Source of the DNA: Dethiosulfatibacter aminovorans DSM 17477
Lineage (GTDB): Bacteria; Bacillota; Clostridia; Tissierellales; Dethiosulfatibacteraceae
DNA: 64,000 nt
Assembly (NCBI RefSeq): GCF_900142005.1
Contig: NZ_FQZL01000018.1
Location: forward strand, 1 to 64,000
Direction of reading: 5' to 3'
The notes under the pieces are model-generated. The model was not told the DNA's origin. It did no database searches and worked only from the letters and a program-made list of their open reading frames with translations. Shown here piece after piece: positions 42,189 through 49,670 of this stretch. Each line of letters starts with the position of its first letter. The first letter of the stretch is position 1. The position numbers and the translations under genes were made by a program.

Positions 42189-43547
42189 ATGTATGATATC
42201 AAGATAATAAATGCCAGATACCCTGATTACGATACTAATGAATTAAAGGTTGACGACATATGCATCAAGGATGGAAAAATTGAATATATAGGAAAAACCT
42301 CTGAGGGAGCAAAGGTGGAAATAGACGGTAAGGGGCTTGTAACCTCTCCCGGATTTATCGACATCCACATGCACGAGGAGGAGCTTGACAGGTATCCTGA
42401 TCTCAGCAGATTCTATGTGGCTGAAAGGATGCTTAAAATGGGAGTAACTACGGCGCTGGGAGGCAACTGCGGAATCAACTACCAGCCTCCGGAGGAGTTC
42501 ATAGAAGCTGTAGGAAAACATGGATCACCTATAAACTACATGCTGAAGATCGGCTACAATACCTTCAGGAAGAATGCAGGCCTTGATTCTCCCTTCGATC
42601 CTATGAGTCCGGAAGTTCTTGAACAAATAAAAAGGGAAATTGTCAGGACTCTGGAAACGGGAGTAAAGGGAATATCATTCGGCATCGAGTATTCACCAGG
42701 CATCAGTTACGAGGAAATGCTGGAGGTGTCAAAATTGCTGGACCCTGAAAGACATATGGTATCTGCCCACTACAGAAAGGATGGAGCTGACAGCATGACA
42801 TCAGTGGAAGAGATGATAGGACTGTCAAGGGAGTCAAATGTTCCAATGCAGATTTCACATATAGGAAGCTGCAGCGGGTATGGCTTCATGGAAAAATCTC
42901 TGGAGATGATAGACAAGGCTAATGGTGACGGCATCGATGTCATGGCCGATTGCTATCCCTATAATGCATTCTGCACCTATATAGGTTCCACGGTATTTGA
43001 AGATGGATGCATTGAAAAGTGGGACGTGGGATACGACAGCATAATGATGACGGAAGAACCCTATAGGAATATGCACTGCACAAAAGAAATTTTTAATGAT
43101 GCGAGAACAAACTATCCAGACATGCTTGCAGTTGCTTTCGTCATGAAGGAGAAGGAGATAATTGATGCCATGAAGCACCCTTGCGTCATGATAGGAAGCG
43201 ACGAGATATACAACGGAAGCAAGGGGCACCCAAGAGGTGCAGGCAGCTTTCCGAGGGTCCTGGGGAAATATGTAAGAGAAGAGAAAATCATGAGTCTGGT
43301 GGAAGCCCTTAACAAGATGACAAAAATGCCTGCAGACAGGCTGGGGTTGACCAGGAAGGGACAGATAAGAGAAGGCTTTCATGCCGATATTACGATGTTT
43401 AGTGAAGGAAGCATAATTGACAGGGCAGACTTCAACAATCCCATTGAACCTCCTGAAGGCATAGAATATGTATTCGTAAACGGGAGGATGGTATTAAGGG
43501 ACGGTGAGATACTCGATGGAACAGCTGGTGGATTTATTTCTGCCTGA
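42189..43547 (+). CDS. D-aminoacylase-like amidohydrolase
   Basis: Likely hydrolyses an N-acyl-D-amino acid or related amide. The 452-residue protein belongs to the amidohydrolase superfamily subtype of D-aminoacylases: metal ligands GFIDIHMHEEE, the cysteine of GGNCGIN, HIGSCSGYGF with the metal histidine, and MIGSDEIYNGSKGHPRGAGSFPRVLGKYVRE with the catalytic Asp. The small beta-sandwich halves are at both ends (IINARYPDYD and GIEYVFVNGRMVL). The next gene encodes a PLP racemase, which would convert a freed D-amino acid to the L-form. Actual substrate is inference. Confidence 0.82.
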   Translation: MYDIKIINARYPDYDTNELKVDDICIKDGKIEYIGKTSEGAKVEIDGKGLVTSPGFIDIHMHEEELDRYPDLSRFYVAERMLKMGVTTALGGNCGINYQPPEEFIEAVGKHGSPINYMLKIGYNTFRKNAGLDSPFDPMSPEVLEQIKREIVRTLETGVKGISFGIEYSPGISYEEMLEVSKLLDPERHMVSAHYRKDGADSMTSVEEMIGLSRESNVPMQISHIGSCSGYGFMEKSLEMIDKANGDGIDVMADCYPYNAFCTYIGSTVFEDGCIEKWDVGYDSIMMTEEPYRNMHCTKEIFNDARTNYPDMLAVAFVMKEKEIIDAMKHPCVMIGSDEIYNGSKGHPRGAGSFPRVLGKYVREEKIMSLVEALNKMTKMPADRLGLTRKGQIREGFHADITMFSEGSIIDRADFNNPIEPPEGIEYVFVNGRMVLRDGEILDGTAGGFISA

Positions 43548-43580
43548 GATGATTTAAGCCCCATTTCCATATTGAATGAG

Positions 43581-43609
43581 TTCACTATGAAAGAGAAAAG
43601 TGATATAAT
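43581..43609 (+). promoter_or_regulatory. Sigma-A promoter before the racemase gene
   Basis: TTCACT (43581-43586), a 17-base spacer and TATAAT (43604-43609). The racemase can thus be made separately from the amidohydrolase. Confidence 0.65.
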
Positions 43610-43674
43610 CAATAGGTACGTAAAATAAGGCAAAAAATCGATAGTTGTAAATAAAAGAATTTAAGAGGTGGAAA

Positions 43675-44766
43675 ATGGGCAAAAGATATCCTGTTTTGAA
43701 TATTGATATAAAAAAGCTTGTGAACAATGCGAGGATAATAACTGAAAAATGCAATGAGAATGGAATAGACACAGCCTGTGTGATCAAGGGATATAACGGT
43801 ATACCTGAAGTTGCGGAAGAAATGGCCAAGTGCGGATGCAGCCAGGTTGCAAGCTCAAGGATCGACCAGCTCAAGGATGTCAAACTGAGAGGAATGGCGA
43901 TGGATACCCTTCTTCTGAGGATACCCATGATGTCCGAGCTTGAAGAAGTCATAAGATATGCCGACATAAGCCTGAACTCCCAGAGGGAAACCCTTGTTGA
44001 ACTGGACAGAATGGCCGTTGAAAACAATACGAAACACAGGGTCATCCTAATGAGGGATCTTGGCGATCTCAGGGAAGGCATATTCGACAGGGACGAATTC
44101 ATAGAAACGGCCTGCTTCATAGAAAACAGCCTTAAAGGTCTTGTTCTTGAAGGAATAGGAACAAACCTCAGCTGCTACGGTTCCGTAGCCCCGACTGAAA
44201 AAAATCTCTCAATGCTGGTTGAAGATGCAGAGGAAATCGAGAAGCTCATAGACAGGAAGTTAAGGTATGTTTCTGGTGGAGCAACTACAACCCTGCCTCT
44301 TTTCTACAGGAACAAGCTGCCAAAGGGGATAAACCATCTCAGGCTGGGAGAATCGATAATCTGCGCCATGGACCTCCCCTTGTACTGGGATACAGATATT
44401 GAAGGGCTTGAAAAGGGGGTGTTCACCATGGATGCCCAGATTATAGAAATAAGGAGAAAGCCATCCTATCCCATAGGGGAAAAATGCGTCAATGCCTTTG
44501 GAGAGACTCCTGAATATGAAGACAGGGGCATAAGGCTGAGAGCCCTTCTGGCTGTTGGAAACAGAGATGTAGGGGACTATTCGTCACTGGAGCCAATAGA
44601 CGAGGGTGTTGAACTTGTGGGAGCAAGCTCGGACCATCTCATAGTGGATATAGAGGAAGCCGGAAGGGAATATGCGATTGGAGACATCATGAAATTCAAC
44701 ATGTATTATCAGGCTGTCCTCTTCGCTTCCGACAACAGGCTAATGAATATTGAATTGAACAGGTAA
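43675..44766 (+). CDS. PLP-dependent amino acid racemase (ornithine racemase-like)
   Basis: A 363-residue alanine-racemase-fold protein. The PLP lysine is Lys38 in TACVIKGYNGIPEVAEEM, and the barrel continues with SSRIDQLKDVK, LEGIGTNLSCYGSVAPTEKNL and SGGATTTLPLF. Its N-terminal barrel and shorter C-terminal domain resemble Orr (ornithine racemase) of Stickland fermenters and YhfX-type proteins more than Alr. rocD, a YfcC transporter and a D-aminoacylase-like enzyme are close by, which makes ornithine a reasonable substrate. Alanine or another amino acid cannot be excluded. A promoter lies directly upstream. Confidence 0.8.
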   Translation: MGKRYPVLNIDIKKLVNNARIITEKCNENGIDTACVIKGYNGIPEVAEEMAKCGCSQVASSRIDQLKDVKLRGMAMDTLLLRIPMMSELEEVIRYADISLNSQRETLVELDRMAVENNTKHRVILMRDLGDLREGIFDRDEFIETACFIENSLKGLVLEGIGTNLSCYGSVAPTEKNLSMLVEDAEEIEKLIDRKLRYVSGGATTTLPLFYRNKLPKGINHLRLGESIICAMDLPLYWDTDIEGLEKGVFTMDAQIIEIRRKPSYPIGEKCVNAFGETPEYEDRGIRLRALLAVGNRDVGDYSSLEPIDEGVELVGASSDHLIVDIEEAGREYAIGDIMKFNMYYQAVLFASDNRLMNIELNR

Positions 44767-44786
44767 CAGATGATCAATGATGATTT

Positions 44787-44818
44787 AAAACCTCTCTACC
44801 ATAGGGTAGGGAGGTTTT
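44787..44818. terminator. Terminator after the racemase gene
   Basis: A 14-bp stem (AAAACCTCTCTACC with GGTAGGGAGGTTTT, one G-T pair), 4-base loop, then TTT. Confidence 0.88.
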
Positions 44819-44903
44819 TACGATAAAAACATATAATTGGATTTGTAAAAATGTTATAATGAATTGACTGACAACTATACTGAGAAAACAGAGGTGGCAT
44901 ATA

Positions 44904-45764
44904 ATGATAGGATTTGCCTTTATACCGTTCATGATGATTTTCATATTCCAATTATTCCTGGCAATATTTGTGTACAACGACAGCAAGAAAAGGGGAATGA
45001 ATCCAGTGCTGTGGGTGCTAATAACCATACTCATGCCCAATTTAATTGGATTTATAATATATCTGGTAGTAAGGAGCCAGTCATCCCAGTGGATTCAGGC
45101 CAACAAGCCAAGTGGAAGACAAAGCCCGGACTACAGCAGGAGAGTCGACACCGACAAAGGATATGGCAAGGATTACGACAGGGTGTCAGTATCTAGTAGA
45201 TCTGCTGAAGAGCGGAGATGCCAGACCTGCGGAAGGACCCTGACAGGGAATCCCTACAAGTGTCCCTATTGCGGAGCCGAGGTCTACAATGAAATGTTTG
45301 ATGATGGAATGGCACAGGCCAATGCAGCGAGAAAAAGCATAATTGCTGTCCTTGCAATACTTCTTGCGGTTGGTATGCTTTTCTTTGCCTTCATAGCGTT
45401 GACACCATTCAGATATATGAACATCGAGGAGGTAATAGATACCTTCAAGTATGAAATATTCAGGGGAGAGGACCAGAATACAAGTTCCGTCATAAGCAGC
45501 AAGTATTCATACTGGGACGGCACCAAGGAGAAGACCATAGATGTGGACAGGAATGGTGTTCTGGAAATAGAATTCGAACTGGTGTCCAAGGAAGGCATCG
45601 TTTATGCTGTCCTCAAGGACGATGACAACAATATTATGTACAACTTTCCGGGAAATGCCAGGGAAATAGTGGTATTTGACGTGCAAAAGGGAGACAGATA
45701 TTATATATCGGTAGTGGGACAGGAGGCAAAAGGGTCCTACAAATTTGAATGGAGAATCAAGTAG
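44904..45764 (+). CDS. Membrane protein with zinc ribbon and C-terminal beta domain
   Basis: Function not recognised. The 286-residue protein has two N-terminal hydrophobic spans with an NDSKKRGMNPVLWVLI motif, as in PLDc_N-type membrane segments. A basic linker follows, then a zinc ribbon with four cysteines (CQTCGRTLTGNPYKCPYCG), a third transmembrane segment (IIAVLAILLAVGMLFFAFIAL) and a roughly 120-residue C-terminal domain rich in beta strands, probably outside the cell. It ends exactly at the start of sfsA, so the two are co-transcribed. GAGGTGGCATATA precedes the ATG. Confidence 0.78.
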   Translation: MIGFAFIPFMMIFIFQLFLAIFVYNDSKKRGMNPVLWVLITILMPNLIGFIIYLVVRSQSSQWIQANKPSGRQSPDYSRRVDTDKGYGKDYDRVSVSSRSAEERRCQTCGRTLTGNPYKCPYCGAEVYNEMFDDGMAQANAARKSIIAVLAILLAVGMLFFAFIALTPFRYMNIEEVIDTFKYEIFRGEDQNTSSVISSKYSYWDGTKEKTIDVDRNGVLEIEFELVSKEGIVYAVLKDDDNNIMYNFPGNAREIVVFDVQKGDRYYISVVGQEAKGSYKFEWRIK

Positions 45765-46463
45765 ATGAAATACCAGGATATGGTCCAGGGGATATTCCTT
45801 GGGCGACCAAACAGATTCATAGCCGAAGTCATCGTGGAGGGAAAGCAGCACACTGTCCATGTTAAAAATACCGGCAGATGCAGGGAAATTCTCATTAAGG
45901 GTACAAAGGTGTATCTTCAGGAATCGGACAACCCCAAGAGGAAGACAAGATTTTCCCTCATAAGCGCCTGCAAGGGAGACATGCTTATTAACATAGATTC
46001 ACAGGTGCCCAACAAGGTTGTTTATGATGCCTTTAAAAACAAGCAGATTGAAGGCTACGAGGACATAGTCATCCTGAAGAGGGAAAAGACCTATGGAAAC
46101 TCAAGGTTCGATCTATATTATGAAAGGGAAGACGGTAGAAGGGGATTTGTGGAAGTAAAGGGTGTTACACTTGAAAAGGACGGAATTTCCATGTTTCCAG
46201 ATGCACCTACTGAAAGGGGCAGAAAACATCTTCTTGAGCTTGTTGATGCAAGGAAGAAAGGATATGAATGCGCAGTGTTCTTTCTCATTCAGATTAATGA
46301 CATACAGAAATTCACGCCGAACAGTGAAATGGATCCCAGGTTTGCAGATGCCTTGAAGACAGTTGAGGAGGCTGGTGTTGACATATTGGTCTACAACTCA
46401 AAGGTTTCTGCCGATGAAATCAAAATAGACAGAAAGGGAGAGTACAGCCTGGATGGTTATTGA
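45765..46463 (+). CDS. sfsA: Sugar fermentation stimulation protein SfsA homologue
   Basis: A 232-residue SfsA protein with an N-terminal OB-like part (NRFIAEVIVEGKQHTVHVKNTGRCREIL) and a C-terminal nuclease-like domain with the motif FVEVKGVTLEKDGISMFPDAPTERGRKHLLEL. The E-V-K and D/E residues resemble restriction-endonuclease active sites. The family is known to bind nucleic acid, and nuclease activity has been proposed, but its cell role is unclear. Its last 11 bases overlap the following MoaD-like gene. Confidence 0.93.
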   Translation: MKYQDMVQGIFLGRPNRFIAEVIVEGKQHTVHVKNTGRCREILIKGTKVYLQESDNPKRKTRFSLISACKGDMLINIDSQVPNKVVYDAFKNKQIEGYEDIVILKREKTYGNSRFDLYYEREDGRRGFVEVKGVTLEKDGISMFPDAPTERGRKHLLELVDARKKGYECAVFFLIQINDIQKFTPNSEMDPRFADALKTVEEAGVDILVYNSKVSADEIKIDRKGEYSLDGY

Positions 46464-46677
46464 AATCAGCAAGGTGTTTTTGCACAATAAAAACATTGAA
46501 GAAAAAGTTGAAATGTATATTGATGAGCCATGTTCCATAGATAGGCTGACAGAGATCATTGGCCTTGATCATATGGGATATGCCGTTTTTTTTGTAAACG
46601 GGAAGGAAGTAAAAAAGAACCATATTGTAGGGAATGAGGACAAACTTAAGATACTTCCCATGTTTGGCGGAGGATGA
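46453..46677 (+). CDS. MoaD/ThiS-like small sulfur carrier
   Basis: A 74-residue ubiquitin-like protein ending LPMFGGG, the glycine tail used for thiocarboxylate formation. It overlaps sfsA by 11 bases and precedes a pterin-dependent aldehyde:ferredoxin oxidoreductase. That placement favours a MoaD-like role in molybdopterin (tungstopterin) synthesis rather than thiamine synthesis, for which thiS is present at 15.0 kb. MoaD-like genes often accompany aor genes. No adenylyltransferase partner is adjacent. Confidence 0.85.
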   Translation: MVIEISKVFLHNKNIEEKVEMYIDEPCSIDRLTEIIGLDHMGYAVFFVNGKEVKKNHIVGNEDKLKILPMFGGG

Positions 46678-46792
46678 TTAATGACAATAAAGTCCCTTGA
46701 TGTTGCAGCCCGGTGAAGGTATAATGGGCTTGACGTATGATGCGGTTAAATATGAATGTGAGCTATGCGGTTTAGGATATTTTGGAGGATAT

Positions 46793-48634
46793 ATGAAATA
46801 CGGATATGCAGGTAAGATATTGAGGGTGAATCTTGAAAAGGGAACCTTTGTATCGGAAAAGATCACTGAAGATATAATGAGGAAATATCTGGGAGGTAAA
46901 GGACTGCTGTCCCTGTATTTTGAAAGGGAGATAGGTCCCGAGGTCGAGCCTCTTTCAAAGGATAACATACTCTACTTTTTTACAGGGATAATGTCGGGGA
47001 TACCTGCTGCAGGTACTTCAAGGATAATTATGGGATGCAAGTCGCCTGTCACTGGAGGCTTTGGAATGGCGGAGTCGGGAGGATTCATAGCTACAGAGAT
47101 GAAAAAGGCTGGTTGGGACGGCATCATTATTGAAGGAAAATCAAAAAGGCCAGTCTATCTGTATATAAACGACGACAAGGTTGAGATAAGGGATGCAGCT
47201 GGTTTTTGGGGGCGCAGCATAGGCGAGGTCAACGAAGCGATAAAGAAGGAACTAGGGGACGAAAGGGTGAGGCTTGCCCAGATAGGTCCTGCCGGAGAAA
47301 ACTTGGTACAGTATTCCTGTGTCATAAACGACCTTAAGCATGCCTGCGGCAGAAGCGGAATTGGTGCAGTCATGGGAAGCAAGAACCTGAAGGCAGTGGC
47401 GGTAAAAGGCACCGGAGAAATCAGGTTCAAGGACAAGGAAAAGATACTTGAGACAAGCCGGTGGTATTCCTCATATTTCAAGGAGAATCCATTGACAATG
47501 GGATTCTATATGTATGGTACGGCAGGAGGTACGCTAAGGACTAGTGACGGTGGAATGCTGCCTACGAGGAATTTCAGGGAGGGGTCCTTCGAGAAGGCTG
47601 AAGATATATCCGGCCAGAATATGGCTGATACAATCCTCATAAAGAGGGAAGGATGCTTTGCATGTCCAGTAAGGTGCAAGCGGGTTGTCAAGGTTGACAG
47701 GGAAGACATGAAGGTCGATCCCAAATTCGGAGGGCCTGAATATGAGACGATCGGTGCCATGGGTTCCATGTGCGGCATAGGAAGCCTAGAGGTAATATCA
47801 AAGTCCCACGAGCTTTGCAATGATCTGGGTCTGGATACCATATCAGCAGGTGTTACCATAGCCTTTGCCATGGAATGCTATGAGAGAGGAATAATAGACG
47901 ATGAAATCACCCAAGGGATTGAGCTGAACTTCGGAAACAGTGAGGCGCTCCTTAAGCTCATCGAGGATATTGCCCACGTGAGGGGATTCGGGAAAATCCT
48001 TTCCAAGGGAACAAGAAGGGCTTCGAAGATATTCGGAGAGGGGTCGGAAGAATTTGCCATGCAGGTGAAGGGGCAGGAACTGCCAATGCACGAGCCCAGA
48101 GGAAAAGTTGGGGTTGGACTGGCATATGCCTTGTCTCCTACAGGGAGTGACCATATGCAGGCGGCACACGATACAATGATAAAGGAAGAAGGGCCCGTCC
48201 TTGACCAGGTGAAGCTACTAGGCTGGGACAAGCCACTTGACCCGATGGAATACGGAAGGGACAAGGCCGCATACTATGCACAGGCTGAAAAGTGGTGGAG
48301 TTTCCTGAACATGGCAGGGGTATGCGACTTCATACCGGCTCCTAGAGGGTCAATGCCGATAGACAGGTTGATAGAGTTACTCAATGCTGCAACGGGATGG
48401 GAATTCACTGTGGAGGAGGCCCTTGAAGCCGGAGAAATGGGCATAAGGATAGCGAGAAGGATAAATTATGACCACGGCGTAGACGAGAGTCATGAAAAAC
48501 TTCCGAAAAGGTTGTACCAACCCCTTGAGGGAGGAGCTCTAAAGGGCAGGCGACTTGACAGGGAGAAGTTTGATGATATGAAGAAGGAATACTACGATTA
48601 TATGGGATTCGGCAAGGATGGAAGACCAGAGTAA
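46793..48634 (+). CDS. aor: Aldehyde:ferredoxin oxidoreductase (tungsten-type)
   Basis: Oxidises aldehydes to acids with ferredoxin as acceptor, or reduces acids in reverse. The 613 residues match the AOR family: N-terminal YGYAGKILRVNLEKG, GPAGENLVQYSCVIND, the pterin-contact GRSGIGAVMGSKNLKAVAVKG, and the [4Fe-4S] ligands in EGCFACPVRCKR plus a later Cys in GVCDF. The ATG at 46793 follows TTTGGAGGATAT and matches the family start. The same frame is open upstream to an ATG at 46724, adding 23 residues with CELCG, but with a poorer ribosome site. The upstream MoaD-like gene and distant mogA supply the cofactor. Confidence 0.93.
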   Translation: MKYGYAGKILRVNLEKGTFVSEKITEDIMRKYLGGKGLLSLYFEREIGPEVEPLSKDNILYFFTGIMSGIPAAGTSRIIMGCKSPVTGGFGMAESGGFIATEMKKAGWDGIIIEGKSKRPVYLYINDDKVEIRDAAGFWGRSIGEVNEAIKKELGDERVRLAQIGPAGENLVQYSCVINDLKHACGRSGIGAVMGSKNLKAVAVKGTGEIRFKDKEKILETSRWYSSYFKENPLTMGFYMYGTAGGTLRTSDGGMLPTRNFREGSFEKAEDISGQNMADTILIKREGCFACPVRCKRVVKVDREDMKVDPKFGGPEYETIGAMGSMCGIGSLEVISKSHELCNDLGLDTISAGVTIAFAMECYERGIIDDEITQGIELNFGNSEALLKLIEDIAHVRGFGKILSKGTRRASKIFGEGSEEFAMQVKGQELPMHEPRGKVGVGLAYALSPTGSDHMQAAHDTMIKEEGPVLDQVKLLGWDKPLDPMEYGRDKAAYYAQAEKWWSFLNMAGVCDFIPAPRGSMPIDRLIELLNAATGWEFTVEEALEAGEMGIRIARRINYDHGVDESHEKLPKRLYQPLEGGALKGRRLDREKFDDMKKEYYDYMGFGKDGRPE

Positions 48635-48655
48635 TGATGATCTCGGGAGGATAAA

Positions 48656-49045
48656 ATGGTAAACAACGAATCGATGGAAATGTATCTTGAGACAATTTTA
48701 ATCTTTGAAAAGAGATACGGGCATGCCCATGTTACGGATATAGCCAAGGAACTGAACGTTTCAAAGCCAAGTGTCACCAAGGCAACTAAATATTTGAGGG
48801 AACAAGGATATGTAGACAAGGAACCCTATGGATCAATAGTACTTACTGAAAAAGGAAGGGAAGTAGCCGAAAGAATCTACAGGAATCATGGTCTCATTAT
48901 GAGGTTTCTGGAGCACTCGTTGAATATGAAACCCGAGGATGCAGACAAGGATGCATGTCGCATTGAACATGTGGTAAGTGAAAAAATGATAGAAGCCATA
49001 GAGGAGTACCTGATTAAAAATAATGAATGCATAAAGAAAGGTTGA
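48656..49045 (+). CDS. DtxR-family metal-dependent regulator
   Basis: A 129-residue iron- or manganese-sensing repressor. It has an N-terminal winged helix (HAHVTDIAKELNVSKPSVTKATKYLREQGYV) and a dimerisation domain with metal ligands. The motif DACRIEHVVS has Cys-x2-Glu-His, the iron-type DtxR/IdeR arrangement, where manganese sensors MntR have Glu at the Cys position. The SH3-like C-terminal domain is absent, as in MntR-sized members. FeoA and FeoB follow, and two GTTAAC-centred sites (49126-49138, 49554-49565) lie before those genes, so it may control ferrous iron uptake. Confidence 0.9.
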   Translation: MVNNESMEMYLETILIFEKRYGHAHVTDIAKELNVSKPSVTKATKYLREQGYVDKEPYGSIVLTEKGREVAERIYRNHGLIMRFLEHSLNMKPEDADKDACRIEHVVSEKMIEAIEEYLIKNNECIKKG

Positions 49046-49050
49046 TCGGG

Positions 49051-49080
49051 AAGAGTTATGGGGAATAAACCATAACTCTT
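49051..49080 (+). terminator. Terminator after the DtxR-type gene
   Basis: An 11-bp stem AAGAGTTATGG/CCATAACTCTT with an 8-base loop and a short T-rich tail. Confidence 0.8.
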
Positions 49081-49125
49081 CTTGTTGACAACCATTCTCA
49101 AATATTATACTATGTTATTGTTAGG

Positions 49126-49138
49126 CAAGGTTAACTTG
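49126..49138. promoter_or_regulatory. Possible metal-regulator site upstream of feoA
   Basis: CAAGGTTAACTTG, close to a palindrome, lies about 90 bases before feoA. A related site GAAGTTAACTTG occurs at 49554-49565 before feoB. DtxR-type operators are often built around such GTTAAC cores. The link to the adjacent DtxR gene is inference. Confidence 0.4.
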
Positions 49139-49223
49139 TGGTTTGTTTAATAATTAACATCTATATTTTGTAATATGGATATTTGGCATGATGGCAATCT
49201 GGCCATTGCCAGGGGAGGTTTAT

Positions 49224-49514
49224 ATGGCAGTGAGTGTGAGTTCTATGAGATCAATATTTAATGATGGATTTGCCAATAAAAGAAGGAACAGAGGCGGAGA
49301 CAGAAATTTGACCAAGGCGAGAGTCAACAGGGGGTATTCTGTCAAGCGTATTGACACTGATGATGACGAGATGAAAGACTTCCTCTTCACATTGGGATGC
49401 TATGAAGGCGAGAGTATAACTATTATCTCGATTCTTGCGGACAACTATGTCGTTTCCATAAAGGATGCCAGGTACAGTATCGACAGAGAATTGGCGGAAG
49501 CTATTATAGTATAG
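49224..49514 (+). CDS. feoA: Ferrous iron transport protein A
   Basis: A 96-residue cytoplasmic partner of FeoB with an SH3-like FeoA fold (YSVKRIDTDDDEMKDFLFTLGCYEGESITIIS, then YVVSIKDARYSIDRELAEAIIV). An N-terminal extension of about 30 residues is longer than in compact FeoA proteins. The ATG at 49224 follows GGGGAGGTTTAT; an in-frame ATG at 49188 lacks a ribosome site. A hairpin terminator separates it from feoB. Confidence 0.88.
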   Translation: MAVSVSSMRSIFNDGFANKRRNRGGDRNLTKARVNRGYSVKRIDTDDDEMKDFLFTLGCYEGESITIISILADNYVVSIKDARYSIDRELAEAIIV

Positions 49515-49520
49515 TTTTTA

Positions 49521-49540
49521 AATCCGGTTTTTGCCGGATT
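49521..49540 (+). terminator. Short terminator between feoA and feoB
   Basis: AATCCGG/CCGGATT stem with a 6-base loop followed by GGTTTTT. It would make feoA the more abundant message or isolate feoB with its own promoter. Confidence 0.65.
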
Positions 49541-49670
49541 GGTTTTTGACCACGAAGTTAACTTGGGGCAACAATGAGTTTGTTTATCAACTGACCTGCA
49601 TTGTCAAAGAAATGAGGTTGGAATAAAAATAAAAATGCAATATTAAATGCTAAATTATTTGGAGGATATT

